From positions 1 through 7,134 of the forward strand of contig JAFTNX010000188.1 in assembly GCA_017451665.1 (NCBI GenBank): 7,134 nt of DNA, written 5' to 3'. Numbering within the stretch: the first letter of the stretch is position 1; each line of letters opens with the position of its first letter. Position numbers and translations under genes: made by a program. Of this stretch, positions 1 through 5,448 are shown in pieces. Below the pieces are notes generated by a model. It searched no databases. It was given only the letters and a program-made list of their open reading frames with translations, and was not told the DNA's origin. Source of the DNA: Oscillospiraceae bacterium. Lineage in GTDB: Bacteria > Bacillota > Clostridia > Oscillospirales > Ruminococcaceae.

Positions 1-11
1 AACTACTACAA

Positions 12-227
12 GGAACCTTTTTTACTTGAAAAAGGTTCCCCGAACGGAGAAATTTTCGGTTTGTGAAACAAATCGCTGACATTGTCAGCGAAGAAAATTT
101 ACTCCCGTAGCTCACGAAGTGAGATACACCCCTCCCCAAAAAACGCTTTGTTGAATAGGGTATTTCGCCCGTTGCGACGGGCGACCAAAGGCGTTGCCTT
201 TGGAAACCACAAGCTTTGAAAAGCTTG
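12..227. repeat. Cluster of short intergenic hairpins
   Basis: This gene-free stretch is a run of small inverted repeats with loops of mostly 3-6 bases. The stems are 12-22/29-39 (11 bp), 60-64/68-72, 73-80/84-91 (8 bp), 111-115/119-123, 165-172/177-184 (8 bp), 185-192/196-203 (8 bp) and 210-216/221-227. Two of them (60-72 and 73-91) are enclosed by a longer stem, 44-57 with 93-108, which has two bulged bases and gives a three-way junction. No open frame with recognisable protein similarity is present. The part at 26-45 resembles 2898-2920 in the second intergenic repeat of this window. This suggests a dispersed repeat family rather than a gene-specific RNA. Function unknown. Confidence 0.7.
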
Positions 228-256
228 ACCAAACTTTTTATACTTTGACAGGCAAC

Positions 257-284
257 AAAAAAGAGCAGGATTTCTCCTACTCTT
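257..284 (-). terminator. Rho-independent terminator of the AGCS symporter gene
   Basis: On the minus strand a 10-bp stem (284-275 with 270-261, including one G-U wobble) closes a GAAA tetraloop and runs into a U tract (262-257). The mismatch is a tolerated wobble only when read leftward, which fits termination of the leftward symporter gene ending about 85 bases upstream of the hairpin. Confidence 0.8.
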
Positions 285-304
285 AATTTTTTCTTTTTTA
301 ATCC

Positions 305-319
305 GTCGGCAAAGCCGAC
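305..319. repeat. Short perfect hairpin
   Basis: GTCGGC at 305-310 and GCCGAC at 314-319 form a 6-bp perfect stem around an AAA loop. It lies in the 3' region of the symporter transcript and belongs to the same style of small hairpin found at 12-227. Confidence 0.6.
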
Positions 320-324
320 ACCTT

Positions 325-355
325 AATTGTCAATTGTCAATTGTCCATTGTCAAT
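325..355. repeat. AATTGTC heptamer tandem repeat
   Basis: Three exact copies of AATTGTC (325-331, 332-338, 339-345) are followed by one variant, CATTGTC (346-352), and the start of a fifth copy. It lies just downstream of the symporter stop codon. Short heptamer arrays of this kind can vary in copy number by slipped-strand replication. No coding role is visible. Confidence 0.85.
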
Positions 356-361
356 CTAATT

Positions 362-378
362 GCAAACGTCACGTTTGC
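362..378. repeat. Palindrome centred on the symporter stop codon
   Basis: GCAAACGT at 362-369 and ACGTTTGC at 371-378 form an 8-bp perfect inverted repeat about a single base. The symporter stop codon (369-371, TGA on the minus strand) sits exactly in the centre, so the last two sense codons lie inside the palindrome. Confidence 0.8.
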
Positions 379-2141
379 TGTTCTTCCTGTATGTCTGGGT
401 AGACTGAAAGCATTGGCTTTGCGTCAGGTGTTTTCTTGGTAACTTTTCTGTCAACATAGTTTCTGGTAATCTTAACTACAAGTCCTGAAAGTGAAAGTAC
501 ACCAATAAGGTTAGGAATTGCCATAAGTGCGTTGAATGTGTCAGCGAGCTCCCACGCAAGGTCGAGAGTCATTGTTGCGCCCACAACGATAAAAAGTACA
601 AATATAACCTTGTAAACAACTGTTGCTTTTTTGCCTAAAAGATATTCAATCGCCTTTGTTCCGTAGAATGACCAGCCGAGTACAGTTGAAAATGCAAAGA
701 GTAAAATAGCAATTGAAAGGAATTTACCTGCAAAACTTCCGAACTGCTTTGAAAATGCGTAGGTTACAAGTGGAACTCCATTTACCTGTGAAAACTTGAC
801 GCTGTCAATTTCTCCGTCCTCGTTTTCAACACCCACAACTTCCATTATGTTTGTGTATACATAATCGCTGTCGTCTTTGCTTTCGTAACGCTTTGCAAGC
901 TTGATTTCAAAATCCTTGCCGTCAGTAGTTTTTACAGCGAAAGTTTCGTATTCGCCTTCTCCGTCGTATTTTTCAAAAATTCCTGCGCTGTTTTTGTCAA
1001 TAAGAGGAATTGCCCCCTCGTAATCTTCACCATTTACAAGCTCAACATACTGTGGCTTTGTTGAAATCTTTGAAAGTGCTTCTTCAAGTGAATTGCTGTC
1101 CCCTGTCTTTACTGTGCTTGAAAGGAGAACAAATGCTGTAAGAGTGCAAACAACAATTGTGTCAGCAAAAACTTCAAAAATTCCCCACATACCCTGAACA
1201 ACAGGCTCTTTTACGTCAGAAGATGTGTTTACAAGTACAGAAGAACCAAGACCTGCCTCGTTTGAGAATACACCTCTCTTAAAGCCCATTGTAACAGCCA
1301 GTTTTACAGCTGAGCCTGCAACTCCTCCGAGGGCTGCGTTAAATGAAAATGCACTTGTAAAAATACTTCCGAAAACATAAGGAATCTGCTTGAAGTTTGT
1401 AAAGAAAATTATAAGCGCACCGATTATGTATGCAAGCGCCATAAAAGGCACAAGCTTTTCAGTAACCTTACCAATTCTCTGAATGCCACCAACAACTACA
1501 AATCCAGCAATAACTGCAAGAACGACACCTGTAATAATAGATGGAATGTTAAAGCTGACCTTCATCGAGCTTGAAATTGAGTTAATCTGTGCCATATTTC
1601 CGATACCAAATGATGCAAGCACACAGAAAACTGCAAACATAACAGCAAGTGGTTTTGCAATTTTTCCTATAACCTTTTTATGCTTTACACCATTTTCAAG
1701 GTAGTACATAGGGCCACCAGCCCACTCGCCGTCCTCGTTTTTCTTTCTGAAGTAGATACCCAATACATTTTCAGAGAACTTTGTCATCATTCCGAAAAAC
1801 GCTGAAACCCACATCCAGAAAACTGCACCAGGACCACCTGCAACCAAAGCAGTAGCTACACCGGCGATGTTTCCTGTTCCGATTGTAGCAGCAAGGGCTG
1901 TTGACAACGCCTGAAACTGCGAAATCGCTTTTTTATCGTTGGATTTGGTAACGGATTTATTCTTAAAAATAGCAAAAATAGTCTTTCCACTGACTTCCTT
2001 TGCTCTTCTAATCTGAAAAACTCCCGTTCTTATTGTCATAAAAATGCCTGTGCACACGATAAGAATAAGCATAGGTACTCCCCACACTACTCCGTTTATC
2101 TTATCGTTCACAGCCGAAACTATTTCAACTATCTTTTCCAA
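369..2141 (-). CDS. Sodium:alanine/glycine symporter (AGCS family), with inserted loop domain
   Basis: This is an integral membrane protein of the AGCS family, which imports alanine or glycine together with Na+. The family signature ATIGTGNIAGVATA (about residues 85-98) is followed by GGPGAVFWMW. A second conserved block, GFKRGVFSNEAGLGSS, lies near residues 286-301. About ten hydrophobic segments span the protein. The start chosen is TTG at 2141, because GGAGGAG (2147-2153) lies 5 bases upstream; an in-frame TTG at 2159 would put that Shine-Dalgarno inside the gene. The protein is then 590 residues, against roughly 450-480 for typical members. The excess is an acidic hydrophilic insert at about residues 349-454, between two late membrane helices. 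Family assignment is firm. The exact substrate (Ala, Gly or another small amino acid) cannot be read from the sequence. It is probably monocistronic, with its own promoter, structured leader and terminator. Confidence 0.93.
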   Translation of the reverse strand: MEKIVEIVSAVNDKINGVVWGVPMLILIVCTGIFMTIRTGVFQIRRAKEVSGKTIFAIFKNKSVTKSNDKKAISQFQALSTALAATIGTGNIAGVATALVAGGPGAVFWMWVSAFFGMMTKFSENVLGIYFRKKNEDGEWAGGPMYYLENGVKHKKVIGKIAKPLAVMFAVFCVLASFGIGNMAQINSISSSMKVSFNIPSIITGVVLAVIAGFVVVGGIQRIGKVTEKLVPFMALAYIIGALIIFFTNFKQIPYVFGSIFTSAFSFNAALGGVAGSAVKLAVTMGFKRGVFSNEAGLGSSVLVNTSSDVKEPVVQGMWGIFEVFADTIVVCTLTAFVLLSSTVKTGDSNSLEEALSKISTKPQYVELVNGEDYEGAIPLIDKNSAGIFEKYDGEGEYETFAVKTTDGKDFEIKLAKRYESKDDSDYVYTNIMEVVGVENEDGEIDSVKFSQVNGVPLVTYAFSKQFGSFAGKFLSIAILLFAFSTVLGWSFYGTKAIEYLLGKKATVVYKVIFVLFIVVGATMTLDLAWELADTFNALMAIPNLIGVLSLSGLVVKITRNYVDRKVTKKTPDAKPMLSVYPDIQEEQQT

Positions 2142-2146
2142 GATTT

Positions 2147-2153
2147 CTCCTCC
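2147..2153 (-). promoter_or_regulatory. Shine-Dalgarno site deciding the TTG start
   Basis: GGAGGAG on the minus strand lies 5 bases before the TTG at 2141. It is the strongest ribosome binding site nearby, and it rules out the longer frame starting at 2159, in which it would encode Gly-Gly-Glu. Confidence 0.85.
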
Positions 2154-2186
2154 AAACAAAAAGTATGTTAAAATTCAATAAGGGCT

Positions 2187-2292
2187 TGCCCCGTCACTCA
2201 TTTAGAAAGGGTTGGCTACTCCAGCCGACCGTTCAGGAGGGGACTTTTCACCTCTTGAACGGAAAATGTCCCACCACTTATGGGGTGGGGCA
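2187..2292 (-). promoter_or_regulatory. Structured leader of the symporter mRNA (riboswitch-like, or an IS200/IS605-type remnant)
   Basis: Read leftward, the predicted transcript starts near 2295 and enters a compact fold at once. A possible closing stem pairs 2287-2292 with 2187-2192. Inside are a 6-bp GC hairpin (2270-2275/2284-2289), a 12-bp stem with one wobble (2229-2240/2251-2262) and an 8-bp stem with a 5-base loop (2210-2217/2223-2230). The closing stem and first hairpin share bases 2287-2289, so they compete. The loop of the long stem (GGGAC at 2240-2244) can pair with GTCCC at 2268-2272 as a pseudoknot. Position and competing pairings suggest a cis-regulatory RNA. I do not recognise a known class, and the conserved glycine-aptamer motifs are not seen. 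Serial GC hairpins could instead be the end of an IS200/IS605-like element. Confidence 0.5.
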
Positions 2293-2301
2293 TCTTGCTA
2301 A

Positions 2302-2330
2302 ATTATATCATACTCGGAAAACTTTTACAA
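2302..2330 (-). promoter_or_regulatory. Sigma-A-type promoter for the AGCS symporter
   Basis: On the minus strand TTGTAA (2330-2325) is followed after exactly 17 bases by a consensus TATAAT (2307-2302). The predicted start is near 2295, which places the structured leader at the very 5' end of the transcript. Confidence 0.78.
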
Positions 2331-2419
2331 CCATATTTCCCATTGTTTACAAAAATTTGAAGTATTGAGAAAAACAGACAAATTTCTACTAAAATTGTAT
2401 ATTTTTTTAGAAAAACCTA

Positions 2420-2448
2420 TTGACAAACACAATATATTGTGGTAAAAT
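2420..2448 (+). promoter_or_regulatory. Promoter of the NrdD-tail-like gene
   Basis: A perfect -35 hexamer TTGACA (2420-2425) is separated by 17 bases from the -10 TAAAAT (2443-2448), with a start expected near 2455. The spacer is almost entirely filled by the first NrdR-like palindrome, so a bound repressor would block RNA polymerase. Confidence 0.85.
2427..2442 (+). promoter_or_regulatory. NrdR box 1
   Basis: The 16-mer ACACAATATATTGTGG contains a perfect 14-bp palindrome (2428-2441). It matches the known NrdR-box pattern acaCwAtATaTwGtgt in all but the last base. NrdR is the zinc-finger/ATP-cone repressor of ribonucleotide reductase genes. The box lies between the -35 and -10 elements. 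Confidence 0.8.
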
Positions 2449-2458
2449 CATATTGCAA

Positions 2459-2474
2459 ACACAATTAATAGTGA
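2459..2474 (+). promoter_or_regulatory. NrdR box 2
   Basis: ACACAATTAATAGTGA is a weaker copy of the NrdR pattern, located just downstream of the predicted transcription start. It starts exactly 32 bases after box 1, about three helical turns, matching the 31-32 bp spacing typical of paired NrdR boxes. The phasing makes chance unlikely. Confidence 0.72.
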
Positions 2475-2498
2475 TTTTACAAGAAAGGAATGATTTTT

Positions 2499-2822
2499 AT
2501 GACAACAAAAACCAATCACATTATCAATTACGAGGTTAAGGAAGGCGTAGTAATGCCTGTTGAAGTTACAGTTTCAGGCGGGGAAATCTCTGTTGAAGAG
2601 GCTGCTGCTTATGTAAGACACGCTTACGAGAAGTACGACGACAAGATTATTGACGCTGTTGAGGTTAAGCTTGACGGAGAGTATGTTGATTTGGAATATC
2701 ATTTTTCTACTGCCCCATTTGAGAGAATAAGACGAATTACAGGTTATCTTGTAGGAACACTTGACCGTTTCAACAACGCTAAAAGAGCTGAGGTAAGTGA
2801 CAGAGTTAAGCATAATGTATAA
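2499..2822 (+). CDS. Small NrdD-tail-like protein, predicted NrdR regulon member
   Basis: This is a 107-residue soluble protein. I start it at ATG 2499 because AAAGGA (2484-2489) lies 9 bases upstream; the in-frame ATG at 2490 directly abuts that site. The C-terminal part, RRITGYL (78-84) followed by DRFNNAKRAEVSDRVKH (89-105), resembles the extreme C-terminus of class III anaerobic ribonucleotide reductase (NrdD). There a RR.xGYL motif and an N.xK..E...RVKH motif follow the zinc and glycyl-radical regions. The protein has no cysteine and no glycyl-radical motif, so it cannot be a catalytic subunit. Residues 1-75 are predicted alpha/beta and acidic, with no family I can name. The paired NrdR boxes in its promoter independently link it to dNTP synthesis. 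Role unknown: perhaps an accessory or regulatory partner of NrdD. It is convergent with the CDF gene and transcribed alone. Confidence 0.85.
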   Translation: MTTKTNHIINYEVKEGVVMPVEVTVSGGEISVEEAAAYVRHAYEKYDDKIIDAVEVKLDGEYVDLEYHFSTAPFERIRRITGYLVGTLDRFNNAKRAEVSDRVKHNV

Positions 2823-2881
2823 AGGAATAACTCACTACTTTAAGGTAGGTAGCCATATAGAAGTATATTATATGAATTTAT

Positions 2882-2917
2882 CGGGGAGAAACCTTTCTGA
2901 AGAAAGGTTGTCCCCCG
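2882..2917. repeat. Left-arm hairpin of the palindrome
   Basis: AACCTTTC (2890-2897) pairs with GAAAGGTT (2902-2909) around TGAA. The stem is extended by CGGGGA (2882-2887) with TCCCCCG (2911-2917), with small bulges. The following CCCGAAC resembles 40-45 near the window start, a sign of a dispersed repeat. Confidence 0.65.
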
Positions 2918-3006
2918 AACCCCCTTCCAAAGACTTTTAACGTAAAATCCCATATAGGGTTAAAACCCTATATGGGATTTTAAATTGAAAGTTTTAGGAA
3001 AAGAGT

Positions 3007-3043
3007 TTGAGAAATAACCCTTTTTCAAAAGGGTTTTTCTCAA
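3007..3043 (+). terminator. Right-arm hairpin, likely terminator of the NrdD-tail-like gene
   Basis: TTGAGAAA (3007-3014) pairs with TTTCTCAA (3036-3043), and AACCCTTTT (3016-3024) pairs with AAAAGGGTT (3027-3035). The result is a 17-bp stem with one bulged base. When only the inner stem forms on the plus strand, it is followed by a short T run (3034-3038), so it can end rightward transcription. It may also act leftward. Confidence 0.5.
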
Positions 3044-3098
3044 TAAGTCCGTGTAATACTTCTTTATGACCACTCGCTTTAAAGTAGTGAGTTTTGTT

Positions 3099-4277
3099 TT
3101 ACATCATATTAAAGCTTTCAAAATCAAAGGTAATAACCGTATAATACTTATGCTCGTATTCGCTTAGTTTTTTATCAAGCATAGCCTTGATTTCAAGCTG
3201 CTTTCCCTCATAGCTACGAGGGATTACCATATCAAAAATCAGATTTGTATGTTCATTTCCCTTGACCATTCTGAAATCGTGAATTTTGAATTTCTCATCA
3301 ATTTCAGCAATTTCTTCAAGAATAACAGCCTTCATTTTGTTAAGCTCTTGGTCGTCAGTAACTATCGGGTCATAGTGAATAACCATCTGAATTCTGTGTT
3401 CTTCAAGGAACATTCTTTCAATGTTGTCAAGAAGCTCGTGAGCTGACATAACGTCTTCGTTTCTGTCAATTTCAGCGTGAACTGACGCAAATCTCTGACC
3501 AGGGCCATAGTCGTGCACCATAAGGTCGTGAATACCTAAAATTCTGCTGTCGTATTCAAGCATATTGTCAGAAATCATCTTTACAAGCTCCTCGTCAGCA
3601 GGTGCTCCCAGAAGCGGGCTGATAGTTTCCTTTGCAGTATTTATTCCACTGATAAAAATAAACAGCGAAACAACAACACCGATATATCCGTCAAGATTTA
3701 TTCCGATAACCTGTGCAATTACGATGCCTTGAAGTACAGCAGTTGTAGTTATGACATCGTTTCTTGCGTCGTCAGCAGTAGCAGAAATTGATGTGCTTGA
3801 AATCTTTTTTGCGATTTTTCTGTTAAAAAGATAAAGCCAGAATTTCCCTAAAATTGAAATAATCATAACAATTCCCAATGCCTTTGTGAAATTCACATCG
3901 GTAGGATTTATAATTTTTTCAATACTGCTTTTTGCAAGCTGGAAACCGATAATAAGTATCATCGCTGCCACAGCCAGCCCCGAAAGATATTCAAATCTTG
4001 CGTGGCCAAAAGGGTGGTCCTCATCGGCAGGCTTTTTTGCAAGCTGAAAGCCGATAAGCGTAACAATTGACGAGGTAGCGTCTGTAAGGTTGTTAAGTGC
4101 GTCGGCAGTAATGGAAACGCTCCCACTTATAATACCCACAAACATTTTTCCTGCGCAAAGAATAATGTTACAAATTATCCCCACAATTCCTGCAAGAGTG
4201 CCATACGCACCTCTTACCTTTGTGTCTTTTACATTTTCGCTGTCCTTGACAAACAGCCTTATAAGAATACCTGTCAT
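3099..4277 (-). CDS. Cation diffusion facilitator (CDF) metal exporter, long Mn-type-like form
   Basis: This 392-residue inner-membrane antiporter exports divalent metal in exchange for protons. The membrane part covers about residues 24-215 and a cytoplasmic metal-binding domain follows from 216. The transport site aligns as D59/N63 in helix 2 and D170/D174 in helix 5; the loop motif HPFGHARFEYLSG (88-100) is typical of the family. The site has Asp/Asn ligands and no histidine, unlike zinc-type CDF proteins. The C-terminal extension to about 390 residues is as in Mn exporters of the MntE group. Mn2+ (or Fe2+) is therefore my inference, not proven. The ATG at 4277 has GGAG 6 bases upstream. 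The gene begins 15 bases after the acetyltransferase stop, so it is the last gene of the transporter operon. It ends 5 bases from the palindromic element. Confidence 0.9.
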   Translation of the reverse strand: MTGILIRLFVKDSENVKDTKVRGAYGTLAGIVGIICNIILCAGKMFVGIISGSVSITADALNNLTDATSSIVTLIGFQLAKKPADEDHPFGHARFEYLSGLAVAAMILIIGFQLAKSSIEKIINPTDVNFTKALGIVMIISILGKFWLYLFNRKIAKKISSTSISATADDARNDVITTTAVLQGIVIAQVIGINLDGYIGVVVSLFIFISGINTAKETISPLLGAPADEELVKMISDNMLEYDSRILGIHDLMVHDYGPGQRFASVHAEIDRNEDVMSAHELLDNIERMFLEEHRIQMVIHYDPIVTDDQELNKMKAVILEEIAEIDEKFKIHDFRMVKGNEHTNLIFDMVIPRSYEGKQLEIKAMLDKKLSEYEHKYYTVITFDFESFNMM

Positions 4278-4292
4278 ATTTTTCTCCAGAAA

Positions 4293-4715
4293 TCAGATTT
4301 TCTTTTTCATAGCAAGGTGAGGACAATGCTGGTCGTAATACATTTCCCCGTAGGCTTCATAGCCGATTTTTTCATAAAAACCAACTGCCTGCGTCTGTGC
4401 AGAAAGAAAAATTTCATCAGCGCCAAGTTCTTTAGCCTTGTTTTCAACAGCCTCCATAACCTCTTCGCCAAGTCCCATTTTTCTGTATTCCTTTAAAACA
4501 GCAACTCTGCCAACGTGCCAGCCCTCGTCACTCAAAAAAACTCTTGCAGTAGCAACAGCCTTTTTGTCAACAAACAAAACAGCGTGCCACGCAACATCGT
4601 CAATGTCATCAAATTCATCAACAAAGCCCTGCTCTGAAACAAACACCGTCTGTCTGATATTTATGCTTTCGGGATTGTTTTTAATACCCTTTGCAAGTAA
4701 AATTTCTTTTATCAT
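4293..4715 (-). CDS. GNAT-family N-acetyltransferase (YjcF/ElaA-like)
   Basis: This 140-residue single-domain acetyltransferase is predicted to move an acetyl group from acetyl-CoA to an unknown amine. The N-terminal RQTVFVSEQGF (21-31) followed by an acidic run, and the C-terminal LSAQTQAVGFYEKIGY (104-119), mark the YjcF/ElaA group. The acetyl-CoA pyrophosphate loop is R78-K-M-G-L-G83, after the RVAV strand (70-73), and PHLAMKK ends the domain. The length is normal. The ATG is one base after the ATPase stop codon, and the likely ribosome site (AAGG) is within the ATPase gene, so translation is probably coupled. Substrate unknown; the context next to an amino-acid importer could mean an amino acid or derivative, but this is a guess. 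Confidence 0.9.
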   Translation of the reverse strand: MIKEILLAKGIKNNPESINIRQTVFVSEQGFVDEFDDIDDVAWHAVLFVDKKAVATARVFLSDEGWHVGRVAVLKEYRKMGLGEEVMEAVENKAKELGADEIFLSAQTQAVGFYEKIGYEAYGEMYYDQHCPHLAMKKKI

Positions 4716-4716
4716 A

Positions 4717-5448
4717 TTACAAAACCTTAGATAAAAATTCCTTTAATCTGTCACTCTTAGGATTTCTGAAAAATTCCTCAGGTGGTGCCTGCTCAACAAT
4801 AACTCCGTCAGCCATAAACATAACTCTCGAAGCTACTTCCTTTGCAAATCCCATTTCGTGAGTAACAACTATCATTGTCATTCCGTCATCAGCAAGCTCT
4901 TTCATAAGCTGTAAAACTTCCCCTACCATTTCAGGGTCAAGTGCAGATGTAGGCTCGTCAAAGAGAATAACCTCAGGATTCATAGCCAGCGCTCTTGCAA
5001 TAGCAATTCTCTGCTTTTGTCCGCCTGAAAGCTGTGCAGGATAGCTGTCTGCCTTGTCAGAAAGACCTACCTTTATGAGAAGCTCCCCTGCTCTTTTGTC
5101 AGCCTCTTCCTTAGTCATAAGCTTGAGCTTTACAGGTGCAAGTGTGATATTTTCTCTGATAGTAAGGTGTGGGAAAAGATTAAAATGCTGAAAAACCATT
5201 CCTACACGCTGTCTTAAAAGGTTAACTTCCTTTTCGCTTGCAGAAAGAATATCAGTACCGTTTATAAAAATTTCTCCACTTGTAGGACGTCCCATAAGGT
5301 TGATACAACGGAGAAAAGTACTTTTTCCCGAGCCTGAAGGCCCGATAATAACAACCTTTTCGCCCTTTTCGATTGTTTCAGTAATACCATTTAAAACTGT
5401 AAGTTCGCCGTTATCAAAGGACTTACAAAGATTTTTAATTTCTATCAT
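4717..5448 (-). CDS. Polar amino-acid ABC importer, ATP-binding protein (GlnQ-type)
   Basis: This 243-residue cytoplasmic ATPase powers the importer. Walker A GPSGSGKST is at 36-44, Q-loop Q87, signature LSGGQ at 140-144, Walker B ending D164-E165, D-loop SALD just after, and switch histidine H197. All catalytic residues are intact and the length is normal for the GlnQ/HisP/ArtP group. I start it at ATG 5448, giving MIEIKNL; an in-frame TTG at 5469 would add seven residues over the ribosome site AAAGGAG (5460-5466), which is better read as the signal for 5448. The start overlaps the permease end by 14 bases, so the two subunits are translationally coupled. Substrate specificity cannot be read from the ATPase. 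Confidence 0.94.
   Translation of the reverse strand: MIEIKNLCKSFDNGELTVLNGITETIEKGEKVVIIGPSGSGKSTFLRCINLMGRPTSGEIFINGTDILSASEKEVNLLRQRVGMVFQHFNLFPHLTIRENITLAPVKLKLMTKEEADKRAGELLIKVGLSDKADSYPAQLSGGQKQRIAIARALAMNPEVILFDEPTSALDPEMVGEVLQLMKELADDGMTMIVVTHEMGFAKEVASRVMFMADGVIVEQAPPEEFFRNPKSDRLKEFLSKVL

Larger units (their letters stand above)
2829..3093. repeat. 265-bp imperfect palindrome (MITE-like) between convergent genes
   Basis: The termini AACTCACTACTTTAA (2829-2843) and its exact complement (3079-3093) form a 15-bp perfect inverted repeat. The centre (2943-2961 with 2964-2982) is a 19-bp perfect stem. Between these the two arms remain alignable, roughly two-thirds identical with an offset of about 3 bases, and each contains its own hairpin. 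The element starts 6 bases after one stop codon and ends 5 bases before the other. No target-site duplication is obvious and no protein is encoded. It could be a MITE, an intergenic repeat family member or an elaborate bidirectional terminator. Confidence 0.8.

Noticed and set aside
325..355. CRISPR-like array
   Set aside because: The unit is only 7 bp and is directly tandem, with no spacers and no cas genes nearby.
2142..2159. Longer symporter start at TTG 2159
   Set aside because: It would translate the GGAGGAG ribosome site itself and has no Shine-Dalgarno of its own.
2187..2292. Glycine riboswitch or T-box leader for the symporter
   Set aside because: The conserved glycine-aptamer motifs and the T-box GGTGG antiterminator context with downstream terminator are not seen, so no known class is assigned.
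2165..2368. 67-codon rightward open frame upstream of the NrdD-tail-like gene
   Set aside because: It runs through the structured leader and across the minus-strand promoter, has no ribosome binding site, and its composition mirrors the GC hairpins. Best read as non-coding.
2574..2813. Leftward 79-codon frame antisense to the NrdD-tail-like gene
   Set aside because: A shadow of the real gene: no ribosome site, no recognisable domain, and the sense strand has promoter, ribosome site and family motif.
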